From Uranotaenia lowii (Eukaryota > Arthropoda > Insecta > Diptera > Culicidae): DNA of 64,000 nucleotides. The stretch covers positions 271,841,327 through 271,905,326 of the forward strand of contig NC_073692.1 of NCBI RefSeq assembly GCF_029784155.1. Reading direction: 5' to 3'. Positions 34,401 through 43,800 of this stretch are shown here, piece after piece. The position numbers and the translations under genes are program-made. Position 1 is the stretch's first letter. Each line of letters starts with the position of its first letter. A model generated the notes under the pieces. That model saw only the letters and a list, made by a program, of their open reading frames with translations. It was not told the DNA's origin and ran no database searches.

Positions 34401-37400
34401 TTGAAATAAATACTAATCTGATATTTAATCTGAAATCCTAATCTGATATGGGGATTTTTTTTATTGCCTGACGGGTTTGCGCCGGGGATAATAAGATCTA
34501 CCCTTAATAATAAAAATACGTGAATTTTTTCAGATTTCCAACATTTTTATTTGGCGAGTTACATTTGGTTAGACTTTTTTTTGTAAATATAATAAAACCA
34601 TATTTCAAGGCTACATACCGTCTACTGGGGCATCATGCAACACTTTAACTTAAACTACTTCTAAAAACTTATTGACCACGGATTATCATACCTCTCCTCT
34701 AGTACATAAAAAGTGTTAAGGTTGATGGGACATCAAATTAACGAAGTCAGAAAAGTTATTGGTTTCACCAGTTATTTTTAATTTTACAAAATAACATGCG
34801 ATTTTCACCATACTAAAATAAAAGGGTAAGTTACAATAAACATTGTTTTAAATGAAAAATCAATTGAAAACGTTTGAACATTTATAGTTTTCGATATATT
34901 AGTGATGTCATATCGCATATGGTACCAATTGCAGTAATTTTTAAATTAAATTTTACGTTTTTTCTGTAAAACGTCATTTGAAAGAATAAGTATTGGTGTA
35001 CTGCATACTTCTAGGGGTTAAAAATACTACACAAAATTCTGCTAGCTGATATCATACAAATTAATGTTGGGTTGAACGAAATTTCGAAATTATCAAACGC
35101 GTGACGCAAAACAATCAAATTTCAGCATATGGAAACGAGATTAAAAAAAAGATGTATCTTTGATTAGCTAATGCGACTTACTGCAGTAAGCCATCATGAT
35201 GGCCATCGCTATTCGTGACTCGAAAAAGTTGTTCTAAGTGCTCAGTCCATCGTTTGAGCTGATCTGTTTGATCAGTCAAAAACTGGCCTGCGCGGTCTTT
35301 TAGCGGCATTCTTGCATTAGTCCTTGCACCACTAAGGTGGCGAGAAATGTCATAAAGTAATTGGATATTTCTATTCGCGGCTGCTCACTCTCCCTCTTTG
35401 GCTAGAGAATTTGTCCAGGCTCTCTTGTCGCGTCTACAAGCTCGTTTAACTGCCTTTCGTCGTAGCTCCGCATATACCATGGCATTGGTTTAAAAAAAAA
35501 TGTATCCTAAGTACCAGATAAATAAAAAAAATTTGGACAAAAAAAAATTTTTGTTTCTACAAAATTGCTTGCTGATTTAGAATTTTGATACTAATTTTGT
35601 TTAAGTTTTATTTTTAACATGTAGTCTTTTAACCAAAAAAAAAAAAAATTAATGAAAATTTTAGGGCCCAGATTTTTTTAAAAATCGAATCTTTAAAAGG
35701 TAGACTATTTTTCAAAGATCGCGTTTGCGGAACCTCTAAACTTTATTTTTTTTATGTTGGCTACATGCAAAAGTTTGTTCTCCATATTCTAATCTACCAT
35801 TTGGAGCCTCTATAGATTTCCTGATATTATGCAATTTATTATGACAACTCCATTCCCATGACATTGTAACGATGGCTAGCTCAGTCGTCGTTATACACAG
35901 GGTCGGCTTCTCTTACCTGAGGCGAATTCACAACTCCGGAGTAGGGTGCAGCGAAAGTGGGAGGCCAATGAATCGGGGGTTTCGGGCATGCAATAATTAT
36001 TCGATTTCATACATTTTACGGGTTATTTATTGGGTCACATTTTTGTTAGGGAAGGGGAAAGGGACGATGCGGCCGTTCAGGAACGTTGGGGCCCTTGACG
36101 GAACACGTATGACAATTTGGGATGCTTATACTTGCGGATGTGTGTGTGCAGCGACAGAAACCAGAGGATGGCCGGCAGGTGGGTCCAGCGTGCGGATATG
36201 GACATTCAACCTGGTCGTTTTGTATCCTTGTGTCCACGGCGGTGGGTATCCCCGGCGGGTGTTGGAAGCCGCGCGGGTGCCCCTTGAAAAGTAGCTGGCA
36301 CGTGGATGACGTCTTGCACCTGGGCGGCCACCAGTGTAGCGCGGTGGCGGCCAGAGGCTCCTAGGCTCGGTCCCCGAGGTTCTTGGTCGTTCCCCGAATG
36401 CCAAGGCGCCTGGTCACAGCTAGCAGAACCGGATTTATCGGACCCTTGGTCCGCCCCCTAACAACCCCTGGCGGCGATCAGGACCGGATGCGCGGAATTG
36501 CCAGGAAGCCTATATTCTGCCCAATAGCGAAGGCACTGTCGAGAGCTAAGGGCACTTCCGGAACGCAGACTTAGGTTGGCGGTCAGTCTGGAGAACCTCC
36601 TGAGCACGTGGGTTGACTGTTCCACGGAGCTGGGTGCACGGGGAAACACGTCTGCTCTCTGACGACGACAAAGACAAAATCCTCGTGGCTTCGTTCTCGA
36701 CCCACCAGCTAACCTTTCACGCCACTCAATCTTGCCCGGCTTTTTCTCTCCTCTCTCGTGGAAACGTCAAATTTCCAACAGCGTTGCCAGTTGTACTGCC
36801 CGAGTTTTTCGCCGAATTATGCTGTCAGCTTCAGAGGGATAGGAATGGAGGGCGAAGGACCTGGGAGTTGATATACTTATCCTACTCTAAGAAGTATACA
36901 ATTCAAAATATATTTCTTACTTTGCCTTTACTTCCCGATACTTTGTACTCCCAGTTGTTACGGAGAGTCCGTAACAACATTACCAGCATTCCCATTATAG
37001 ATTACATTAATAATATGATACTTAGATTATAGGTTGAAACTTGAGGTCAGTTTTGCTGCAAACTAGAGATGTACCGAATATTCGGTCGGCCGAATATTCG
37101 GCGCCGAATACCGCCGAAAAACCGTTAAGCCGAATATTCGGCTCACCGAATAGTTGAGCTAAGTATTCGGCCGAATAGGCCAATAGGCCGAATATCTACT
37201 ACAGACTTGTTATTTTTTCAAAGAATTTTGGATAATTTATAAAATATCCAAAAGTAATGATGTAAAAGCTACACAATCATTAAAAACTTATGGATTCAGC
37301 AAAACATCTATGGTGTATCCGCGTATCTTTCACTGTAGATCGTTCAGGAGAATGCTGAACGGTATCGCTTTATACTTTGATTATAGTTTATTCCAGATTT

Positions 37401-40400
37401 TCTGGGCTTGCCCATAAATCCAGTAAAGAATCCAGAGAAGTCAAATCTGGCCGGGTTGTCCAGATATTTTTTACATCTTCCCGAGCTTTGCTTGGGTAAA
37501 CCCCAACTTTGCAGATTATTTGCTAAATCAAATAAAAAACTCAAATTGCTCTTTAAAATTATTTAGATTTTGTGTCCAATAACGATTAAAAAAAATATAA
37601 ATTCAAAAACATACATAAATTTTGAACTTTTTAATTTTTTTTTCAACAATTGTCCTCTGAATGCCTGATTGTGTGGATACGTGTGGTTGAAAGTATGGTA
37701 TGCTTAAGGTTAAAGATCATCTATCTTTTCAACAACTATTTTGAAGACACCTTGCTTAAATTCGACCTCCATCTAATTCAATATCAGAGAAGCAATTTCA
37801 AATAGCTTGGCACCTGTTTCGACATGTTTTACAGCAGATTTCATTGGAACGCAATCTCTTTGATAATAAACGTCCTAGAAGCGACTAATCATCTGATGTC
37901 TTTTCAATTATTGGTGACATTTTAAAAATCAGAAAGATACCTGCTGAGGGTAAAAGTTTGATGCTTAAAACCCTCTTTAAACAAACGTACAACAACAAAA
38001 AAGGCCCCTTCTTAAAAAGTATCTTGTAATACATCATCCGATAACATCATCTGGTGGAGAATATTCGACTCCAAACATGAGGGGATTAATATGGAAGACA
38101 TAGAAAGCATTGAAATAATCGCTTAGGTTTTTTTTCATTAAAAACTCAATTGAATATTCGACCGAATATTCGGCCGAATATTCGTTTGGCCGAATAGTTG
38201 AAAAGGTCCATATTCGGTATTCGGCCGTTCGCCGAATACCACTATTCGGTACATCTCTACTGCAAACACTCTGCAAAGCACGGAAAAATAATGTTTTTTA
38301 CCTGCTTTGATATGTACTTTTGGTCCCACGTTTTGAGGAGCGCGCGCTAATGGCATGAGAATGCAGTTGTTCGACCATTGTTTGATATGAAAAGAGATTT
38401 ATTGTCATTATTGCTTTCAAAACTCTTAAAGAAGTTGTTGACTCACTTTGGTGTCTTCAAATGGAAGTTGCTATGTATTATGATTTCAAGTTTGATTTCC
38501 GTTGGAAAAAAACAGTTAAAGGGTGATACGGTCAAAATTTGGTCAATATCAACTTGACGTATTTCTTTCAATTTAGCATTTAAAAAACCTGAACACCTCC
38601 ATTTTGAGTGTGTGTAGAATGTTGCTCCTATTTTGATTTTAGAATTCAGTCTTCAGTTGTCAAAATGCCGTCCAAGGAAGAAGAGCAGCGTATCAAAATT
38701 TTGCTCGCGCATCGCGAAAATCCGTGCTACTCGCACGCAAAGCTGGCAAAATCGCTAAAAGTTGCCAAATCAACCGTTACAAATGTAATTAAAGCGTTTG
38801 GGGAACGTTTGTCGACAGCCAGGAAGTCTGGATCGGAGGAAAATCGAAAACCGGAAGCTGCTCTGGATATATGGCCATAGCCGCCGATCCAAAAGTGGTT
38901 TCAGAGAAACCACGAATAGAAGAAGAAGAAGAAGAAGAAGAAGAAGAAGGAAGCTGCTCAGACGACAAAGAGAGTTGCCGGTAGTTTCAAGCGAAACCCT
39001 AACTTCTCTCTCCGAGATGCCGCAAATGAGCTGGGTGTATCGTCTACAACCGTGCATCGAGCCAAAAAACGAGCCGGACTATCGACTTACAAGAAGGTAG
39101 TGAATCCAAATCGCGATGATAAACAAAATATGACGGCCAAAGCGCGATCCCGGAGGCTGTACACGACGATGCTGACGAAGTTTGACTGCGTGGTAATGGA
39201 CGACGAAACCTACGTCAAAGCCGACTACAAGCAGCTTCCGGGACAGGAGTTTTATACGGCAAAAGGAAGGGGAAAGGTAGCAGATATTTTCAAGCACATG
39301 AAACTGTCAAAGTTTGCGAAGAAATATCTGGTTTGGCAAGCCATCTGTACCTGTGGCTTGAAAAGCAGCATTTTCATAGCTTCCGGGACTGTCACCCAAA
39401 ACATTTTCGCGAAAGAACGTCTGCTGCCTTTCCTGAAGAAATACGGTTGTTCCGTACTGTTTTGGCCGAATTTGTCATCTTGCCATTACGGTAAAAGGCC
39501 ATGGAGTGGTACGCCGCCTACAACGTGCAGGTGGTTCCCTAGGACAAGAACCCTCCCAACACGCCAGAGCTCCGCTCAATTGAGAAATACTGGGCTATTG
39601 TCAAGCGGAACCTAAAGAAAGCCCGGCAATTCGGATTTGGAAAAGCGGAAGCCTAACTGAATATTTTTCCTGGATTTTATACTAATTAAACTTGAAAAAG
39701 AAATTTAATTTAATTTTTTAAATAAACGTTTTCACCGATGTACACGCGTTTTCCCTTGACCAAATTTTGACCGTATCTTCCTTTATGTAGCTACGAAATA
39801 TGGTTTTATTTTATTCACAAAAGAATCTAACCAAATCTAAGTCGAAAAATAAAAACGTTGAAAATCTGAGAATATACACGAGTTTTTAAGTCGTAAAAAT
39901 GAATCAAACTTTCAAATTTGAAGTAGACATAAAGACCCCCGGCGCAAATAGTTGGATTATAAAGAAACCCATGTGGAACTTTTAATGATAAGTTATATTA
40001 TTAACATTATATTGCAGCTAATGATATCCGGCGAGTGGGCCACATCCACATACCGCATCTCATTCAAATCACCCTGGTTCGAGATAACATCGACACGATA
40101 CTGAGTTCATGTCCCAACACTGCCGTAACGATCCCACCCATCATACGCCAATCGAATTACATAGACTCCGCTTCAGGATATTTGAACCAATTGAATCTAA
40201 ACTCGAGGAGCAAAATCTTCGAACTGAGCACAATTACCGATCTTGCCAAAGTGTGTCTGGTGTACGAAACGCCGGAAACGTCCAATCCGAAGATCTTCTT
40301 GCTCGAGATGAGTAGTTTCAAGTGGCAATTTCTGGCGGACACTTTCACCGAGTATTTGCGTATGAGCATCGCCCATCTAGGGTTGCCCTATTGGGAGTTG

Positions 40401-40607
40401 TGCTTTTCCAGCTGTGGGCTGCCCTCCTGGACTGAGCAACTGTTTCTGTTGCTTGCTCCGCATTTACTAGAGAAGAACGAACATCGCCGATTGAGGAACA
40501 TCGTCTGTGTCAACGAAAACCCACCCTACAACTCACTAGATCCGGCTGTCTTCAGAACCAAGCCTCGATGCTCCCGACAGAGTCAAAAGAACCGGCTAAA
40601 CAGTTAG
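31352..40607 (+). CDS. TPGS2: Tubulin polyglutamylase complex subunit 2 (TPGS2)
   Basis: Three exons (31352-31430, 31496-31663, 40018-40607) join in phase to 278 aa (human TPGS2 300). The protein is a non-catalytic subunit of the complex that adds glutamate side chains to tubulin in cilia and neurons (family knowledge). It has an SMI1/KNR4-like fold. Family landmarks are ENLSLGLAKVL, NSIPRITNVTCEK, MKRFYLSTDGFNFYWS, KVCLVYETPE, KWQFLADTFTEYLRMSIAHL and GLPYWELCF. For exon 2 the acceptor TTTGTAG at 31495 is preferred over TTTTTCAG 10 bases earlier, because only it keeps the frame and aligns with the human protein. The second intron is 8354 bp and full of repeats. The gene converges on the anoctamin gene. 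Confidence 0.92.
31496..31663 (+). CDS. TPGS2: TPGS2 exon 2
   Basis: It runs from (N)SIPRITNVTCEKRL to FYWSYQYS plus one base, then a GTAAGT donor. Confidence 0.88.
31709..34440 (+). repeat. 13-bp satellite array (GAATCTGAAATCT)n
   Basis: Roughly 150-160 head-to-tail copies, near 31709-31997 and 32571-34440, are interrupted by the 538-bp palindrome. The unit alternates GAATCT and GAAATCT. Variants cluster at the edges (33400-33640 and 34110-34440), while the middle is nearly invariant. The unit lacks stop codons on the minus strand in all frames, so long open frames there (13-residue periodic) are artefacts. Confidence 0.97.
32033..32570. repeat. Perfect 538-bp palindrome inside the satellite
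   Basis: Arms of 269 bp (32033-32301 and 32302-32570) appear to be exact reverse complements, with no spacer at the centre GGACGGGCCCGTCC. The right arm abuts the satellite directly. The left arm is preceded by about 35 bp of other sequence. The satellite has the same orientation on both sides. Confidence 0.93.
34488..34613 (-). repeat. Inverted-repeat partner A of 39784-39950
   Basis: Its reverse complement reads GAAATATGGTTTTATTATAT, then TCTAACCAAATGTAA, GAAATCTGA and CCCCGGCGCAAA. This follows the order of the segment at 39784-39950 with clear but imperfect identity. It may be one end of a large foldback or DNA element. Confidence 0.6.
34614..35871. other. TPGS2 intron segment, repeat-derived
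   Basis: Apart from the retroelement fragment at 35195-35485 this is AT-rich sequence with homopolymer runs and no gene. Confidence 0.5.
35195..35485 (-). pseudogene. Fragment of non-LTR retrotransposon ORF2
   Basis: The minus strand reads AVKRACRRDKRAWTNSLAKE, then RHLSGARTNARMPLKDRAG, then TDQTDQLKRWTEHLEQLF. This is the linker between endonuclease and reverse transcriptase seen in many insect non-LTR elements. At least one stop interrupts it, and no catalytic motif remains. Confidence 0.6.
35872..36700. repeat. GC-rich block of unknown origin within the AT-rich intron
   Basis: Base composition rises sharply here compared with both flanks, and open frames occur on both strands as expected from GC content. 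No domain is recognised. It is probably a fragment of a retroelement (UTR or 5' region), but this is not shown. An AT-rich tail with an inverted GTTACGGAGAGTCCGTAAC follows near 36956. Confidence 0.4.
37064..38259. mobile_element. 1196-bp hAT-like MITE, 8-bp target duplication
   Basis: Terminal inverted repeats TAGAGATGTACCGAATA (17 bp exact) lie at both ends. CTGCAAAC flanks each side (37056-37063 and 38260-38267). Both subterminal regions iterate CCGAATATTCGG palindromes, a possible transposase-binding array. No coding capacity. The 8-bp duplication and subterminal repeats support hAT. Confidence 0.9.
38665..39655 (+). pseudogene. Transposase of ITmD37E type, interrupted
   Basis: The N-terminal helix-turn-helix region (MPSKEEEQRIKILLAHREN...) is followed by FSLRDAANELGVSSTTVHRA and the first catalytic Asp in VVMDDETYVKADYK. 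The second catalytic Asp is replaced by Asn (codon 39469-39471, in FWPNLSSCHYG). Downstream frames carry RPIEKYW-like remnants after a frameshift near 39490, and a TAG replaces AAG at about 39541. An 85-bp insertion at 38864-38948 introduces a stop. The protein cannot be functional. Confidence 0.88.
38864..38948 (+). mobile_element. 85-bp 5'-truncated retroelement insert with (GAA)n tail
   Basis: The insert is flanked by an exact 11-bp repeat GGAAGCTGCTC (38853-38863 and 38949-38959) and ends in (AAG/GAA)n. It looks like a target-primed insertion of a 3' end. Removing one repeat and the insert (96 bp) leaves the transposase frame unbroken. Confidence 0.85.
39784..39950 (+). repeat. Inverted-repeat partner B of 34488-34613
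   Basis: The sequence GAAATATGGTTTTATTTTAT, TCTAACCAAATCTAA and CCCCCGGCGCAAA matches the inverse of partner A about 5.3 kb upstream. It begins exactly at the TA where the ITmD37E-like element inserted. Confidence 0.6.
40018..40607 (+). CDS. TPGS2: TPGS2 exon 3
   Basis: After TATTGCAG it reads NDIRRVGHIHIPHLIQITLV and runs open to the stop, ending SRQSQKNRLNS. The Arg/Lys/Ser-rich tail resembles the basic tail of human TPGS2. Confidence 0.92.
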
Positions 40608-40708
40608 ACGATATGTATTATAAATGATATTGTAAAATGTATTGTTTTTGTACATTGCCATTTAACAGTTTGGTTTAACTTAATTTTAAGTGATAATACT
40701 AGGAACCA

Positions 40709-40714
40709 AATAAA
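40709..40714 (+). terminator. TPGS2: Polyadenylation signal of TPGS2
   Basis: AATAAA 102 bases after the TPGS2 stop and 31 bases before the anoctamin stop codon, which lies on the other strand. Confidence 0.7.
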
Positions 40715-40744
40715 TATGACTACAGCTACGAGTTTTCACTACTG

Positions 40745-40863
40745 CTATGTGACCTCCCATACGGTCGATTCCAGCGATTGACGAGGTCGATTGGATACTT
40801 CCACATGTGCGTCCAGGCCATCACTCAGGCGACTGAGGCGTCTTGCCCAGCTGCCCCGGGCCC
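40745..40863 (-). CDS. Anoctamin last exon (proposed)
   Basis: After TCATTTTAG the exon continues in phase with exon h as [20 protein letters not shown] and stops after STVWEVT. The tail is not conserved, so the link across a 6.8-kb intron rests on phase, splice signals and an open frame. Confidence 0.7.
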
Positions 40864-43800
40864 CTAAAATGAGAATAGAAAGAAACAAAAATATAATTAC
40901 TAGGCATTTAGAATCAAGTATTACAAGCAATTTCCTGCATAATTAAGATGAATCAGTGCACCTGTGGTGAAAAATTATTACTTTTTCATACCTAAATAAA
41001 CTGTTCTAACTTACTAACTAACCAGCTAAAAGGACCATGGAACTCCCAAGCAACCAAAAGTCACATATTTACTTGAATGAAGGCTTTGAAAATTACATAT
41101 TGGCTGACAAAGAGAATCAACTGCCCAATTCCCTTGAGTGACCTTTATGTACTCATTAATGAACTTGAAAATTGCAAAATTAACTAATATGTACGTCGTA
41201 TGTGACTTATTTTGTTCAATTCCAATAGTGAACTATATGTACTCTTTAATGAACTTGAAAGTTGCAAAAGTGATCTTTATGTACGTTGTAAGGAACTCAA
41301 GTCTTATAAAGGGTACAAAAGTGCTCAAAACAGGATTTACTAAGTCACAAAATGTGCATTGAGGTGCTTTCTTCCTGGCTGGCTGGCTGACTGTCTGGTT
41401 GGGCGGTGCGCTATTACCACTTCGAGTGTTAGTTTCAATAAGAACAACATCTAGGCGTGGTCTAGTGGTAGCGTGTTCGATTTTCATCACGAAGTTCGAG
41501 GTTCGATCTCCAAGCCGGGCAAGTATTTTTTTCAATAAGCAATTTGATACTTCAGTGACCATTCTGATACGATATATGTAGGCATGGTTGTCCATTTCTC
41601 CCCGAGCGGCTTGAAAAATGCAACTCAGTGAACTTTTCGTTCTGAAACACTTGCCCTGCTCTGTTAAGACGCCGGGCGTACACCCAATCGAAGAGCAGAG
41701 AACGCTTCGCCAGGGTGAGAGCAAGAGAAAAAAATCATCACATTAAGTGTAGGGGAGCAGCGCTAAAGCAACTCAGTAGGCTTGGTTCTTTCCAAACAAG
41801 AAAAGGAAGAAGAAGAAGCAATATCGTTTCGTGGTGTTTGTTTGCCTTCTGTGGTAGGAACAGAAGGAAAAAAATGCACTTCAGTTGTGTGTTTCGGGAT
41901 TTCTCCTGCTCACAAAGTAGTGTTGCTATTGGGGCACCGGTTTTGCTCGGCACTTGGCTTCGGCTGTACTCGGAAACGAGTGTAGAGTATTTCGGAATGA
42001 AGTGTGGTGCTCTTTTAATCGTAGAAGATAACGATGCGATTTAGACAGCGCACTGTCGGATTTGAGAAGTGCGGACCAACCATGTATGTAGGAATTGTAG
42101 GAAAGAAGCTATTAAGCATATTGTCGAGTTTGGACTCCGGCGCGTAGCATCATGGCGGCACCATGTACTGAAGTAAATAATCAAGAGGAGGTGATATGAA
42201 CCGATGCCAAGGGTGTAACTGAGATAGAGAGAATTTTTGGCTCATTTAACGATTTTCTGGAAGCTGAATTAAAAGGTCATTGGAAGCTGAATAGTAGGTC
42301 ATTAAGACTTATTTTGGAACTTGATAGTATCAATAAGAACTAAAATTTTGAGCTGCTTAAAACGTACTTTATATCAATGATGGGGCTGAGTAAACTTTTT
42401 TGTGAATATTTTATGGGACTATTGGTTGCTTGGGCCGTCTTCAGGGCAACTTTATTTCCGGTTTATTATTTGGGTCTGATATATACAAGAATTGGGTTAC
42501 TGAACCGGGTGCCGTTATGTCCAAATTGCCCCTGTTTTGGATCAATTCTTATAGCAACTGATCCCTGGTCCAAACAGCCGATTTTGACCCGAATTCCCAT
42601 CAAAGTTTGGTCCATCCAATTTCAAATCAACTTTTTTCTTGGCATGAGAGCAACTGCATCCATAGTCTATTCTTGGGTCTTATTTATACAATAAATGGAC
42701 CAACGAAATTAGATCCAACAGATTTAAAAAACTGGCAACTCCCCTCGTGTCTCATTAACTGTCAAACGGTTTAGAGCTGTGTCAAATGTGCATTGCAGTT
42801 TAAAATGAGTGGTTGGGGCAAGATTGAGAAAATTTAGAAGAACGGTTTTTATAGTACATTTCCCTAAATAGTGCATTTCCCTAAATCAAGAAGATCTATA
42901 ACTTGTTCATATCATTTGCCTGGACGAGAAAGTGAATAATGTACCTAAATCCACAATCGTAAAAAGATCCAAAAGATTTAAATTGAAACTTGACAGTGAC
43001 AGTGACGGGTTCACCGAAAGCTCGAAATTGATCACCTGGAGTCGCGCACTAAAACATGTCGGTGTATTTTAATATTGAGTTCTTGTATTCTATAATCCTA
43101 TAATAACAATACTTGGGGTTTTTGAATGCCTATACATGTTGAGTGTTTGTATTCTATAATCATGTTATAATAGACTGGGTCGATTTGGGATCGTTTTTGA
43201 GTTTCTTGAACCCAGGGGTCTAAAAAACTTCGTTTTGGCTCAAAACTCATTCATGATTTTTTGCATAAACGCATAAATTTTAAACTTTTATGTTTGTATG
43301 GAAATATCGAATATTTTGTTTTAAAAAAATCATTTTTGTTTCTTTTGTGGAATCGAGGCTGCTAATGGTTTTTATGCCAATTTATAAATTCTACGATGGA
43401 AATTTCCCGCGGAACAACTTTGTCCAAGACCGCAACATCGTATCTTACTATACCTAGTCCACACTCGACAACTTGAACTGCCGTTTCGTTTGCTGAGACT
43501 TGTTTATGTTTACATCTTGGTTGCTGAAGGTCTTCCATACTTGTCGAGAGATTTGAGACGTGCATATCATGCCTATCACAAACAAGTCTTAAGCCTAGTC
43601 CACACAAGGCAACATGAACTGCGATTTTTGTTATGAGACGAACTTTGTTGTCTGTTGTTGTTGTTGGAAACCTGAGACGGTCTCAGTGTCTCCCGAAGAA
43701 AATGGGAGACGCTGAGACCGTCTCGAGACGAACCGTTTCCTAGTGTGGACTAGGCTTTAGTAAGCTAAATAGCAGTCCGATTTGCCTAGTGTGGACTAGG

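Larger units (their letters stand above)
38519..39783 (+). mobile_element. ITmD37E-like Tc1/mariner transposon, inactive copy
   Basis: Inverted ends AAGGGTGATACGGTCAAAAT and (inverse of the right) AAGGAAGATACGGTCAAAAT are flanked by TA at 38517-38518 and 39784-39785. Inside is a damaged transposase gene. An 85-bp insertion and a deletion of roughly 100 bp (judged against the copy at 55025) have changed its length. Confidence 0.9.

Noticed and set aside
31709..34440. CRISPR-like array
   Set aside because: Units are contiguous 13-mers without spacers, in a eukaryotic intron.
35872..37032. Open frames of 139-140 codons on the plus strand
   Set aside because: They follow from high GC content and no family motif is present. 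Treated as part of the unidentified GC-rich block.
41452..41521. Functional tRNA gene
   Set aside because: A and B boxes are good but acceptor and D arms do not pair properly, and the unit lies inside a MITE.
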